This document shows, one piece after another, positions 51,166 to 60,109 of a stretch of 64,000 nt of DNA. Under the pieces are notes generated by a model. It worked only from the letters and a program-made list of their open reading frames with translations, was not told the origin of the DNA and did not search any database. Source of the DNA: Paenibacillus sp. FSL R5-0912 (lineage in GTDB: Bacteria; Bacillota; Bacilli; Paenibacillales; Paenibacillaceae); NCBI RefSeq assembly GCF_000758605.1, contig NZ_CP009282.1, forward strand, positions 3,658,001 to 3,722,000, given 5' to 3'. Made by a program: the position numbers and the translations under genes. The stretch's first letter is position 1; each line of letters starts with the position of its first letter.

Positions 51166-51573
51166 ATGACCCCATATTTACGAGGCGAGCTGGCCAAAGA
51201 GGCCGGAGTAAACATAGAAACGCTAAGATTTTATGAGAAATACGGGTTGATTCCGCAGCCGCAGCGCACGTCCAGCGGATACCGGATGTATCCGGAGGAA
51301 GCACTGGGACGGATCGCTTTCATTCAGAATGCGAAAGCTTGCGGCTTCACTCTGCGTGAGATCAAGAAAGCTTTGGTCAAATCTGCAGACGGCAGTATCG
51401 GAATACCGGACTTTATTACAGTCATTGAAAGTAAAATGGCCGCTGTAGATCTGGAGATTGCCAAACGGCACAAGACCCGCACAAAGCTGGAAGAATTGAA
51501 GAGCAGCCTCCTTACACAGGACATACATCCAGGTATTCAGGAGACTCTTGATATCTTGAACATGAAAGGCTGA
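51166..51573 (+). CDS. MerR-family regulator
   Basis: 135 residues; GGAAGGAG upstream. Seen: MerR winged helix (AGVNIETLRFYEKYGLIPQPQRTSSGYRMY) and a long dimerisation helix, ending without the two or three Cys of metal-sensing MerR types. The only Cys is in NAKACGF. So it probably senses an organic compound or another signal. Downstream lies a textbook MerR promoter (51604-51634) in front of an alpha/beta hydrolase gene. Confidence 0.92.
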   Translation: MTPYLRGELAKEAGVNIETLRFYEKYGLIPQPQRTSSGYRMYPEEALGRIAFIQNAKACGFTLREIKKALVKSADGSIGIPDFITVIESKMAAVDLEIAKRHKTRTKLEELKSSLLTQDIHPGIQETLDILNMKG

Positions 51574-51603
51574 ATCGGCGGGAATTTAATCTGAGATAGC
51601 CAC

Positions 51604-51634
51604 TTGACCCTGTACTCCGGTACAGGGTTTATAT
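51604..51634 (+). promoter_or_regulatory. MerR-type promoter with 19-bp spacer and perfect palindrome
   Basis: TTGACC (51604-51609), 19-bp spacer, TTATAT (51629-51634). The spacer contains ACCCTGTAC, TCCG, GTACAGGGT (51607-51628), a perfect 9-bp inverted repeat. Known: MerR proteins activate such over-long spacers by unwinding DNA. The regulator is encoded just upstream. Confidence 0.85.
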
Positions 51635-51671
51635 TGTGTCTATGAACGATTAAGAGGAGGAATGAACCGTT

Positions 51672-52613
51672 ATGATATGCCCTAGTGTAACTCCGGCCGG
51701 ACTGCTGCAGGCCATTTCCAACCAGTTGAAGTACAATAAACCGTATCCGGGACAACCTGCCCAAGAGATCCGCGCCGCCCTTGCGGAATCCACCGGACAA
51801 CTGCCTGCGTTAAACGGTGTGCAGGTTGAGCAGGTAAGGACAGAGAGGTTCAGTGGGGAGTGGGTCAGGGCTGATGAAAAAACGGATGCAAATAGGGAGA
51901 CTAAGGTAATTCTGTATTTCCACGGCGGAGGGTTTGTGGCCGGCAGCTGTGCAGTTTACCGGGATCTGGCCGCTAGGCTCTCGGCCGCCAGCGGAATTGC
52001 TGTGCTTACTGTGGAATACCGGCTGGCTCCGGAATTTCGTTATCCGGCTGCAGGTGAAGATTGCCTGTCTGCGTACCAGTGGCTGCTGGACCAGGGCTTC
52101 AAGCCCGGGCACATCATATTTGGCGGAGATTCTGTAGGTGCCACGCTGGCCCTTATGACGCTGATCTCTCTGCGGGATGAAGAGAAGGCGCTTCCTGGCG
52201 GCGCATTCCTGCTCTCGCCTCATGGAGATCTTGTTCATTTGGACGGAGAGTCTTATACGAGCCGGGCAGATAGAGATCCCACAGGAAGCAGGGAGACTAA
52301 TCAGCGTATTCTGGAAGATTATCTTGGAGAGTATGCCGGGGAAGCTCCTGCACTATTATCACCGCTGAGACAAGACCTCACTGGATTGCCGCCTCTGTTC
52401 ATTCAAGTAGGTGATCACGAGGTTCTGCTGAGCGATGCCGATCGGCTGGCCGGTAAGGCACTGATGGATGGGACACCCGCCACGCTGGAAGTGTGGGAGA
52501 ACATGTGGAGTGTGTTTCAGATGCTGGCTGCGCTGCTGCCTGAAGCGCAGCAGGCGATTCATCATATTGGCGATTATGTAAAAGAGACGCTGAAGCTGGA
52601 AGCTGAAGTATAA
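51672..52613 (+). CDS. alpha/beta hydrolase (HSL-like) with altered catalytic triad
   Basis: 313 residues; AGAGGAGG upstream. Seen: oxyanion-hole HGGGF about 84-88, nucleophile Ser154 in GGDSVGATLA, and Asp248 in VGDHEVLL. The catalytic His normally sits in a WxHVFQ motif; here it reads ENMWSVFQM, with Ser280 (AGT codon) in its place. The fold and other elements are intact. Known: without His the triad cannot act normally, so the protein may be inactive, use another base, or be a ligand-binding sensor. It lies behind a MerR-type promoter. Confidence 0.85.
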   Translation: MICPSVTPAGLLQAISNQLKYNKPYPGQPAQEIRAALAESTGQLPALNGVQVEQVRTERFSGEWVRADEKTDANRETKVILYFHGGGFVAGSCAVYRDLAARLSAASGIAVLTVEYRLAPEFRYPAAGEDCLSAYQWLLDQGFKPGHIIFGGDSVGATLALMTLISLRDEEKALPGGAFLLSPHGDLVHLDGESYTSRADRDPTGSRETNQRILEDYLGEYAGEAPALLSPLRQDLTGLPPLFIQVGDHEVLLSDADRLAGKALMDGTPATLEVWENMWSVFQMLAALLPEAQQAIHHIGDYVKETLKLEAEV

Positions 52614-52617
52614 GAGC

Positions 52618-52944
52618 TTAATACAGCAGACGCAGCAGCATCAGCGCCAGGATACCGGTAACTACGGTTCCGAGCAGGCTGCGGGTTTTGACGGCTATCC
52701 AGAAGGAGGGGAATGCCGCGATCAGCTCCATATTCGTGGAAAGCCCCGCGAACTTGCCGTCTGTTACGAATAGTTCCTGGGCGACCAATGCAGCCATTAC
52801 CGCAATCGGCACAAAGCTTAACCAGCGCATCCCCCAGTCCGGAATGGAGATCCGGCTAAGCAGCATAAGCGGAAGAACGCGGGGAAGGAAGGTAACAAGT
52901 GCAGCACCCAGGATAATGAAGAAGATGTCCAGTCTTATTTCCAT
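52618..52944 (-). CDS. azlD: AzlD-family branched-chain amino acid exporter subunit
   Basis: 108 residues, overlapping azlC by 10 bp. Seen: four hydrophobic helices, FLPRVLPLMLLSRISIPDWGMRWLSFVPIAVMAAL typical of AzlD, and a basic patch AVKTRSLLGT. Known: AzlC and AzlD together export branched-chain amino acids or analogues. Its stop is only 4 bp from the stop of the convergent hydrolase gene. Confidence 0.9.
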   Translation of the reverse strand: MEIRLDIFFIILGAALVTFLPRVLPLMLLSRISIPDWGMRWLSFVPIAVMAALVAQELFVTDGKFAGLSTNMELIAAFPSFWIAVKTRSLLGTVVTGILALMLLRLLY

Positions 52945-53699
52945 TGTTCAATCACCATTCCAATCGTAGAGGCTACAAGAGCTGCCGCAATCACTCCCAT
53001 GCTGGGCGACCACAGAATAGAGACCAGAACGGCAACAATGACAGCTATGAAGCCGACGGTAATGTCCAGCAGATATTTGCGCCGTGCCATGACCGTCAGC
53101 ACCAGCAGTCCGATGAACATGGCGGGCAGAGCGAAATCCAGCCCCCACTTCTCCGGACTGGATATCCACTGTCCGAGGAAGGCGCCGGCGATATTGGCCA
53201 GGAACCAGTTCAAATAGGCTGTAATATTAAGCCCGTGCATCCATTTCTCGCTGATCCGCTTCCTGGAGGCGCTCTTCTGGATGGCTACCCCGAAGGTCTC
53301 ATCGGTAAGCAGTGATCCAATCAGCAGATTGCGCAGCGGATTCAAATGGCGGAAGTACGGCGATATCGCCGCGCTCAGCAGCAGATGACGCAGATTGACC
53401 AGCAGAATTGTGATAATGATGCTGGAGGCGCTGCTTCCGGCCGCAATCATTCCTGCGGCGATAAACTGTGCTGATCCGGCATAAAGAATAATGGAGATCA
53501 TGGCGATTTCGGCGATGGAGAGGCCGGCCGTTTTCTCCACAACACCTGCTGCAAAGCCAATGCTTAGATAGCCGAGCAGAGTAGGGAGGCAGTCTTTGAC
53601 CCCTTGCAGGAAGGTGTCATTCCCCTCCGGTACCTCAAGGGCATCCTGCTGCAGGCGGCCATTCGCCGGAGACTCCTGTTGTATGAATTCTGGCTTCAC
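52935..53699 (-). CDS. azlC: AzlC-family branched-chain amino acid exporter
   Basis: 254 residues from GTG 53699, which has GAGGAG at good spacing; a longer frame to TTG 53741 is possible. Seen: VKDCLPTLLGYLSIGFAAGVVEK, MISIILYAGSAQFIAAGMIAAG, LLVNLRHLLLSAAISPYF and LTDETFGVA, the AzlC signature order. It is the large subunit of the AzlCD exporter. No regulator such as AzlB is adjacent. Confidence 0.9.
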   Translation of the reverse strand: MKPEFIQQESPANGRLQQDALEVPEGNDTFLQGVKDCLPTLLGYLSIGFAAGVVEKTAGLSIAEIAMISIILYAGSAQFIAAGMIAAGSSASSIIITILLVNLRHLLLSAAISPYFRHLNPLRNLLIGSLLTDETFGVAIQKSASRKRISEKWMHGLNITAYLNWFLANIAGAFLGQWISSPEKWGLDFALPAMFIGLLVLTVMARRKYLLDITVGFIAVIVAVLVSILWSPSMGVIAAALVASTIGMVIEQWK

Positions 53700-53837
53700 G
53701 GATTCACTCGCTCCTCTATAGTCCAAACTATTCATCTCCAAGCTATGTATAGCATCACATATAAACTTGTAATACCTACTTTGGTAAACTGCTTGCTGAA
53801 GGTTTGACAGTGACTGGCTACGGTATATCAGGTAAGC

Positions 53838-54027
53838 TTAATTGTACTTTGTACAACTAAACCATCTGTTTTACTAGTGTTTAAGCGTTTAGTTGTATAT
53901 CGTGCAATTAAACTGCCCTATGTAGAGGGGGGCTCGCCCATTCGGGCAAATTTAGTTGTACAGACTACAGTTATAAGAGGCAAACATGCTTTTTCTCTGT
54001 TTATAATTGCACATAATACAACTATAA
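53838..54027. repeat. four copies of a TTTAGTTGTA...TACAATTAAA palindromic repeat
   Basis: Copies at 53838-53861, 53888-53912, 53951-53976 and 54001-54027. Each pairs AGTTGTA or AATTGYA with a nearby TACAACT or GCAATTA complement, in both orientations. Related GTTGTAC palindromes occur near 28230. Confidence 0.7.
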
Positions 54028-54162
54028 CTAACTTCCACGTTGAAACTGAATATGAATTTCAGTTTTTAATATCTAATAATTCACAGCGTATTGCAAGGAA
54101 ATTCTATATTTTATATGCTGCAATGCCTTCGCCAGTTTCGGTGCCGGGCAGCTTGCAGCAGC

Positions 54163-54211
54163 AAAAGGGTTCCGCTATCCGCAGAGCAATCTGCGGCGGC
54201 GGAACCCTTTT
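54163..54211 (-). terminator. strong terminator of the GH42 gene
   Basis: AAAAGGGTTCCGC (54163-54175) pairs with GCGGAACCCTTTT (54199-54211), with an inner CCGCAGA/TCTGCGG stem. Symmetric A and T runs allow use on either strand; it lies 39 bp beyond the stop codon of the leftward gene. Confidence 0.9.
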
Positions 54212-54249
54212 ATTTTGATATAGTCATGCCCTAGACTTCATAGCAATTG

Positions 54250-56313
54250 TTATTCCAGCACCAGAACGCCATATCCATCCAGCGTATAATTTCCACTGAG
54301 GGTTTGTCCGCTCAGCAGATCCGTTCTGGATTTCTTAAGCACGATCTCTGCCGGTTCTTCACTATAGTTAAGCAGGAAGGTGAGTCCTGCAGTGGTATTC
54401 TCCTCAGAAGCGCGGATCTGCAGCTCAATCTCCGGCGGCAATTCCAGCCATTCAGCAGCTGGTGAATTCAGTCCCAAACTTCCGATCAATTGCAGCACGG
54501 CCTGCTCATTAAATACAGCCCCGTAGTACCAGACTTCCCCCTTGCCGCGCTTGTTGCGGGTTACTGCCGGTTTGCCGGCATAATAATCGGTAGCGTAGGT
54601 TCCCATAACCTCGACACTGTTCTCTTCCACATGAAGAATATCATTGAAAGCATCCGCACCCGTGAGCGTCTCTGGATTATTCGTCCAACGGATCGAGGTA
54701 GGCTGACGTGTTCCTTTGACCATAGTGAACTCTTCCACGGTTACACCGCACATCTCCTGGGCTGCTCCGGGAAAAGGCCGCATATAACATTGTCCGGTGG
54801 TATCCTTGTATCCGGTGCGGCAGCCGAAGATCAGCTTCCCGCCTTGCTGTACATATTGATCCAGCAGGGCCTCTGTGTCGTCGCTCATAATGGCCGGGTG
54901 CGGGTAGACCAGCACCTCGTAACGCACAAGCTCTGCAAGCGTTGTATTGCTGCGCATATACAGAACATCATTGGGGATATGCATCCGCTGCAGTGCCTTG
55001 AACCATTCCTTGTTGCTCTGCCACATGAATGGCCCGTGCCAGACGTCATATTCCCCGTCCCACTCATTATCATAATCCCGCACGATGGCGATATTAGCCT
55101 GAGTCCGGCTGCCGATGAAGGCTTTGCCGATCTTTGCCAGCTCCTTGCCGATCTGCTCGGCTTCCTTCACGCGCCGGTTCGGCTGGTTATGATAGTCGTT
55201 CAAGCCGTGCCAATAGATTTCGTTCCCCATAGTAGCTGTCCGCCAGCGGAAGTAGAGCAGCATATCCGCACCATGGGCGATAGACTGGTAAGTCCACAGC
55301 CGCATCTGCCCGGGCTTCGGAGAAGGCATATCCATCCGGTTTACCCAACCGCCGGGTCCCGACTGCTGTTCCATCACACAGAAGTTGCTGCTTACCGAGC
55401 GGACCGCAGAGAGTGACAGCCCCCAGCCGCGGTCACGCAGCGGGTTCACCTCTGCCGGATCAAAGTAAATGGTGGAGAACTGCGGATATGAATCATAGCT
55501 GAAGAAGTCCAGCAGCTCGTCATTCAGTTCATGGCTGTCCAGATGTCCGAATAAGCCATTCGTAGTCACCCACTGGTCAGGAGCCAGTTCACGGAGGATA
55601 TCCGCCTGGATCTTGGCAAAATAAATCGTGTTATAAGAGATGAAGCGCTTCTCATCCAGTGCCTGATGCGGATTGGGCTGGTTCGGCGAGGGGGTTGGCC
55701 GGGTCAGATAGACCTGTGACCAGCGTGTATAGGTCTGATTCCAGAACACAGTACCCCAGGCTTCGTTCAGCTTTTCCAGTGTTACATATTTGTCCTGAAG
55801 CCATGCCCGAAAGGCAAGATGGTCACTCTCCGAGTAGAATACATTGACTTCACAGTTCAATTCGTTGTCAATCTGCCATCCGGACACACCAGGGTGGCTT
55901 CCGTAATGCGCGGCAAGCTTAGTCACAATTCTGGCGCAGAGCTCGCGGTATTTGGGACTGCTGTAATTATAATGACGGCGCATGCCGTGCTGCATCGTCA
56001 CACCTTCATAAGTCACATTTAATACCTCAGGATATTGTTCGGTAAGCCAGGCAGGCGGAGTGGCAGTAGGTGTTCCCATAATGACCTTCAGCCCGTAGCT
56101 GTGCGCCAAATCAATAGCACGGTCAAACAGGCCGAATTGAAATTGACCTTCTTCCGGCTCAAAGACCGACCAGGCGAACTCGCCCAGACGAACAATAGTG
56201 AATCCGGTTTCAACCATACGGCGGTAATCATCCGCCCACATGGATTCAGGCCAGTGTTCGGGATAATAACAGACGCCAAGCTCGAATCGTTCTGCAGCAA
56301 CAGGTTTCTTCAT
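54250..56313 (-). CDS. GH42 beta-galactosidase
   Basis: 687 residues from the ATG at 56313, 7 bp after GGAGG. Seen: GVCYYPEHWPESMWADDYRRM, GTPTATPPAWL, acid/base Glu151 in GWQIDNELNCEV, nucleophile Glu315 in FCVMEQQSGPGGW, then the trimerisation domain and a C-terminal beta domain, the full GH42 layout. No signal peptide, so it works on imported galactosides. Known GH42 substrates include lactose, galacto- and galactan oligosaccharides. Divergent from an AraC regulator that probably controls it; no transporter gene is adjacent. Confidence 0.95.
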   Translation of the reverse strand: MKKPVAAERFELGVCYYPEHWPESMWADDYRRMVETGFTIVRLGEFAWSVFEPEEGQFQFGLFDRAIDLAHSYGLKVIMGTPTATPPAWLTEQYPEVLNVTYEGVTMQHGMRRHYNYSSPKYRELCARIVTKLAAHYGSHPGVSGWQIDNELNCEVNVFYSESDHLAFRAWLQDKYVTLEKLNEAWGTVFWNQTYTRWSQVYLTRPTPSPNQPNPHQALDEKRFISYNTIYFAKIQADILRELAPDQWVTTNGLFGHLDSHELNDELLDFFSYDSYPQFSTIYFDPAEVNPLRDRGWGLSLSAVRSVSSNFCVMEQQSGPGGWVNRMDMPSPKPGQMRLWTYQSIAHGADMLLYFRWRTATMGNEIYWHGLNDYHNQPNRRVKEAEQIGKELAKIGKAFIGSRTQANIAIVRDYDNEWDGEYDVWHGPFMWQSNKEWFKALQRMHIPNDVLYMRSNTTLAELVRYEVLVYPHPAIMSDDTEALLDQYVQQGGKLIFGCRTGYKDTTGQCYMRPFPGAAQEMCGVTVEEFTMVKGTRQPTSIRWTNNPETLTGADAFNDILHVEENSVEVMGTYATDYYAGKPAVTRNKRGKGEVWYYGAVFNEQAVLQLIGSLGLNSPAAEWLELPPEIELQIRASEENTTAGLTFLLNYSEEPAEIVLKKSRTDLLSGQTLSGNYTLDGYGVLVLE

Positions 56314-56357
56314 AGTAACCTCCAAGTGTAAATATTTGCTTTATAGTTGATACCAAT

Positions 56358-56413
56358 CTATTGTATTATCAGCAGTGTATACACTTATATAACATAATAT
56401 TGCTATTGTATTA
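56358..56413. promoter_or_regulatory. direct repeats and palindrome between GH42 and AraC genes
   Basis: CTATTGTATTA occurs at 56358-56368 and again at 56403-56413, 45 bp apart, with GTGTATACAC between at 56375-56384. Direct repeats of this kind are typical AraC sites. Confidence 0.5.
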
Positions 56414-56458
56414 CTATATTGCGTGCTTGATATACGGCAGGTGGAGGTGAGAGTTAAT

Positions 56459-57292
56459 ATGAAAAAACATTGGGTTCTGCCGCAGCCTGCATATACGCAC
56501 TATGTGTGCTATCCGGAGATGCTGGGCCATTACAGCGACTTCCCCCAGCATGCAGAGCGTAGAAGCGAAGGGCTCCTGAACAGCTATAATCTACATATGG
56601 TCTTTGGCGGAGAAGGGTATGTGTTCCAGGAAGGGGAACGGATATCCATGAAGCGGGGGAGCGGGTTTCTGTTCCCGCGGGGGGCTTACCAGCAATACGG
56701 TTCTGAGCCGGGCCAGGCCTGGAATGTGCGCTGGGTCCATTTCGCCACAGCTTTATCTTTGCCGATGCTGGAGGAGGCGGATCACTCCCGCGGTTATTTT
56801 TTCACCTTCGATCCCGGAACGGGCTATGAACCGGTCTTCGAGGAGATGTACAGGCTAAGTGCGGCTTATGAGACCCGGAGTGAACCGCGTCTGTCTACTC
56901 TGCTCTATGAGATTCTTGTGACCCTGATGCAGAATTCTGAGCCGCTGCACGGGGCGGTGCCGCTGGAGATCAGACATTCCATCCGGCTCACGGCCGACAG
57001 GATACACAGCGAATGCGAGCGGCCCTGGACACTGGAAGCGATGGCTAGGCTTGCCGGTTACAGCAGCTATCATTTTCTGCGGCTGTTCCGGAGCATAATG
57101 GGCAAGACGCCGAACCGTTATTTAAGTGACTGCCGGATGGCCCGTGCCAAGCTGCTGCTGGTCTCGACTGAGCTGTCTGTCGCGCAAATTGCACTGCAGA
57201 GCGGTTTTCACCAGTCCAGTTACTTCATTAAGGTCTTCAGACAGCTGGAAGGCATGCCGCCCAACCAGTACAGACGGTTGTTCAGCTCATAG
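56459..57292 (+). CDS. AraC-family regulator
   Basis: 277 residues from ATG 56459 behind GGAGGTG; the frame opens at 56423. Seen: N-terminal sugar-binding domain with MVFGGEGYVFQEGERISMKRGSGFLFPRGAYQQYGSEPG, and C-terminal helix-turn-helix pair (TLEAMARLAGYSSYHFLRLFRSIMGKTPNRYL; VAQIALQSGFHQSSYFIKVFRQLEG). Divergent from the GH42 gene over a 145-bp region that contains two direct repeats, so a galactoside-responsive activator is likely. Confidence 0.93.
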   Translation: MKKHWVLPQPAYTHYVCYPEMLGHYSDFPQHAERRSEGLLNSYNLHMVFGGEGYVFQEGERISMKRGSGFLFPRGAYQQYGSEPGQAWNVRWVHFATALSLPMLEEADHSRGYFFTFDPGTGYEPVFEEMYRLSAAYETRSEPRLSTLLYEILVTLMQNSEPLHGAVPLEIRHSIRLTADRIHSECERPWTLEAMARLAGYSSYHFLRLFRSIMGKTPNRYLSDCRMARAKLLLVSTELSVAQIALQSGFHQSSYFIKVFRQLEGMPPNQYRRLFSS

Positions 57293-57475
57293 AATCATAG
57301 TGTAGCCGAAACAATATTAACAAACTTTGTTACATTATCAGCGCTTTTTGTGCTGTACTTGACATGTTTTTGCTTGAGAAGGTTACAAACGGAAGCGAAG
57401 GGTTACAAAGTGGATACAATTTCCACGCGATCTGCAACTATAATATTGCTAGTAAATACATCTGGAGGGAAATAA

Positions 57476-60070
57476 ATGAGAAAGTATAGAGTTACATATG
57501 CTGCTCTGCTCGTGAGTACGCTTGTAGCCGGTCAGCTGGCCGGCAGCATCGCTGCCCCCGTTGCCGCCGCAGCCGCAACAACTAAGAATGCGGCGGCATC
57601 TGCCGCTGCACCAGCATTCAAATTCAATCCCGTTACGCTGGGAGCCGGGGTGACAGCAGTCCTTGAGAACGTGAACATCTGGAGTCAGACCGGCGGAAAT
57701 ATCGTATCTTATACGCTGAAATATACCAATTCCGGTAATTCAAGCGCGAGTCTGCTGAAATATTTCTCACGGGTTGTAACACCTGGAGGTTCAGTGCTTC
57801 CGGGAAATCCGGTAGGTACGGATGCACTGAAGAAAAAGGTCGGAGCGAAAGAAAGTCTGAGCGTTACCTACTATGTAAATGTGGGACAAACTTCATCCTT
57901 GCAGGGCCTTAAGATCTCTATGCTGGTCTGGGACGCCAAGGCGAAGGGGTACTTGAAGCAGACGGGTTCTTACGCAGTTCCGGCGAATTACTCTACAGCT
58001 GCTGCAACCGGTACAAGTCTGAATACCACCATGAACGACATTCCTGTTACAGTCAGTGCGGATTCACTGCAGCTCTACAAATACGGCGGCAAAGTCTATG
58101 CCAAGGTAGGGCTCAATCTGACCAATAAAGGAAACAAGGTGCTGGGTGATCCGGGGTATTCCGCGTACCTGGTATCCGCCAGCGGGACTTCCTTTGAGCT
58201 TGCATTAAGCAGCACGCAGGCGGATTACAAGATTCAGCCGCAAGAGAAGCGGAGCATCTATTATCTGGCTGAAATACCAGCTTACCTCAAGACGGATAAT
58301 ATGAAGCTTCAATTTACGCAAAAGGATGAAACTACGAAGCTGGAGCTGCCGAAATCGGCCTATAAGCTTCCAGCGGCCACATCGCCTAATCTGGTCGTCG
58401 GCAGCGGCGTAGTCAAAAAAATCATCGTGAACAGCAATACCATAGAAACGCTGATACGCAATGCCAATGTATATTCACAGGATGCTGATGCGGTATGGAC
58501 TTTTCAGATGCAGATCAAGAATACCGGCAACAAAGCAGTCACGCTGCCAAGCTATGAGCTGGCGGTCAAATCCCAGAAAGGCACAACCTTCCCGGTGAGT
58601 GCGAAGGGGTTAAGCGGAGTTACGCTCAAGCCGCTAGAGACCAAAATCATTCCGCTGACGGTCCGCGTACCGCTTGAAGTGGAGCAATCCGGGCTGCAGC
58701 TCATGATGATCGAAGCGGTTGGCGCGGATACAGCAATTGGATCTGGTACGGCAGGTACAGAAGGTACAGAAGGAACGCCTGGTGCAGGGAATGCTGGCAG
58801 TGGAGCAACGACATCCAAAATGATTTTCCCGGTTGCCTATTTCGTCATTCCTTACGCGCTTCGTGCGGATGTGCAGACGGGGCAGGAGTACATGACGACG
58901 AATTCATACGGCTCCTTCTCTTACAGTATTCAATCTGTGCAGCGTTACCCTTGGAGAGATGATGATATTGTAGCCGCCAGACTGAAAATTACCAATACAC
59001 AATCCGTGTCGCTGACCCTGCCGGAACTTAAAGGTTCCATCAAGCTCGATAATGACAGTCTGCTTGTGACTACGGATCTGTTCATGGAGAATAAAGAATC
59101 TTCGGTTCTGGCCCCCGGCAAGTCAGTGGTACTGTATGTACTCGGCAAAATCGCCTATACGGCTGAGTTCCGGGATATCCGAATCGCCTTATACGGCACA
59201 GAGAATACAGAAACCGTTCCATTCCTGGATCTGAGCATTAACAACTCGATTAACAGTATCGCCATCATTCCGCAGGGCAAGAACTACACCGTCAATGGAA
59301 AAGGCAAAACAGCCACTGTGCAGGAAAACAGAACGACCGTCTATGAAGGGGAAAATTACAATCTGGTCTATACCGAGCTGCTCATGAGCAGTGAAGAAAA
59401 GCGACAGAGCAAGATGGCCCGGCTGCAGGCATATTACAGAACCAAAGATGGACAATATTTTGAGGCAACGCCTAGCCAATCAGATAACAGCGCTGCTCCC
59501 GGTGCGAAACAGCTCGTGGTCTTCTGGACCAAGCTGCCCAAAACCACGGACATCAGTGACATCTCCCTCTATCTGGGTGCCGGTATCAACGGAGGCAAGC
59601 TGATTGAGAGTAAGGAGGAAGCGACCGGATTTGTAGATGTGGCTGCGCTCCAGCTGAATCCGCAGGCCAATGTACCGGCAACCACACTACTGAATACGGT
59701 TCTATATCCTTATACCATTTCCTTCCTGAGCTCAGAAGGCAGACATATGATATCCACGGATACTATCAATATTTCAATTAACTACAATTTGAAGCGGGAT
59801 TATCAATACGATGCAGGAGCCTTGGAGCATAAGCTTATTTTACAAATTACCGATCCTTTCGGAATCTCGCAGGAAAAGACGCTCATCATAGGTACCGACC
59901 TGATTGAGGGAACGAACAACGTCTATTCGCTCGCCATCAACAGAAGCCTGTACAAAACTCTCGGCGGTGGTACTTATAAATTAACCTTGTATGATGAATT
60001 CCAGGGCGAACGGCTGATGCTCGGCGGCCAGGTCTATATCGTCAAAGAAGAGCTTCCGCCTAAATCATAG
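57476..60070 (+). CDS. large secreted protein of unknown function
   Basis: 864 residues; GGAGGGA upstream. Seen: signal peptide with an Ala-rich cleavage region (about 1-35), then at least four beta-rich modules of about 120-150 residues with a shared start pattern (VNIWSQTGGN; VTVSADSLQLYKYGG; ANVYSQDADAV; SYSIQSVQRYPWRDDD) and a shared NTGNKAV/NKGNKV element, as in Ig-like or CARDB-like folds, and a Gly/Thr/Glu linker about 423-442. No cell-wall anchor, SLH domain or catalytic motif was found. It begins an operon with a MacB-like transporter and adaptor, so it may be exported or retained on the surface as a partner of that system. Confidence 0.75.
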   Translation: MRKYRVTYAALLVSTLVAGQLAGSIAAPVAAAAATTKNAAASAAAPAFKFNPVTLGAGVTAVLENVNIWSQTGGNIVSYTLKYTNSGNSSASLLKYFSRVVTPGGSVLPGNPVGTDALKKKVGAKESLSVTYYVNVGQTSSLQGLKISMLVWDAKAKGYLKQTGSYAVPANYSTAAATGTSLNTTMNDIPVTVSADSLQLYKYGGKVYAKVGLNLTNKGNKVLGDPGYSAYLVSASGTSFELALSSTQADYKIQPQEKRSIYYLAEIPAYLKTDNMKLQFTQKDETTKLELPKSAYKLPAATSPNLVVGSGVVKKIIVNSNTIETLIRNANVYSQDADAVWTFQMQIKNTGNKAVTLPSYELAVKSQKGTTFPVSAKGLSGVTLKPLETKIIPLTVRVPLEVEQSGLQLMMIEAVGADTAIGSGTAGTEGTEGTPGAGNAGSGATTSKMIFPVAYFVIPYALRADVQTGQEYMTTNSYGSFSYSIQSVQRYPWRDDDIVAARLKITNTQSVSLTLPELKGSIKLDNDSLLVTTDLFMENKESSVLAPGKSVVLYVLGKIAYTAEFRDIRIALYGTENTETVPFLDLSINNSINSIAIIPQGKNYTVNGKGKTATVQENRTTVYEGENYNLVYTELLMSSEEKRQSKMARLQAYYRTKDGQYFEATPSQSDNSAAPGAKQLVVFWTKLPKTTDISDISLYLGAGINGGKLIESKEEATGFVDVAALQLNPQANVPATTLLNTVLYPYTISFLSSEGRHMISTDTINISINYNLKRDYQYDAGALEHKLILQITDPFGISQEKTLIIGTDLIEGTNNVYSLAINRSLYKTLGGGTYKLTLYDEFQGERLMLGGQVYIVKEELPPKS

Positions 60071-60109
60071 TAATTGAAATTCACATCAGCCTAAAAAGGA
60101 GCAGCTTCC

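Larger units (their letters stand above)
53742..54249. other. 508-bp intergenic region with palindromic repeats
   Basis: Lies between the start of azlC and the end of the GH42 gene. Contains four repeats (listed separately) and the terminator of the GH42 gene. A 113-codon rightward open frame from 53877 crosses these repeats and has no ribosome binding site, so it is not called. Confidence 0.6.

Noticed and set aside
53877-54218. 113-codon rightward open frame in the azlC-GH42 spacer
   Set aside because: It runs through the palindromic repeats and the terminator hairpin, with no ribosome binding site.
54490-55416. 308-codon rightward open frame inside the GH42 gene
   Set aside because: It is fully antisense to a GH42 gene with complete motifs and catalytic residues, has no ribosome binding site and no recognisable protein pattern.
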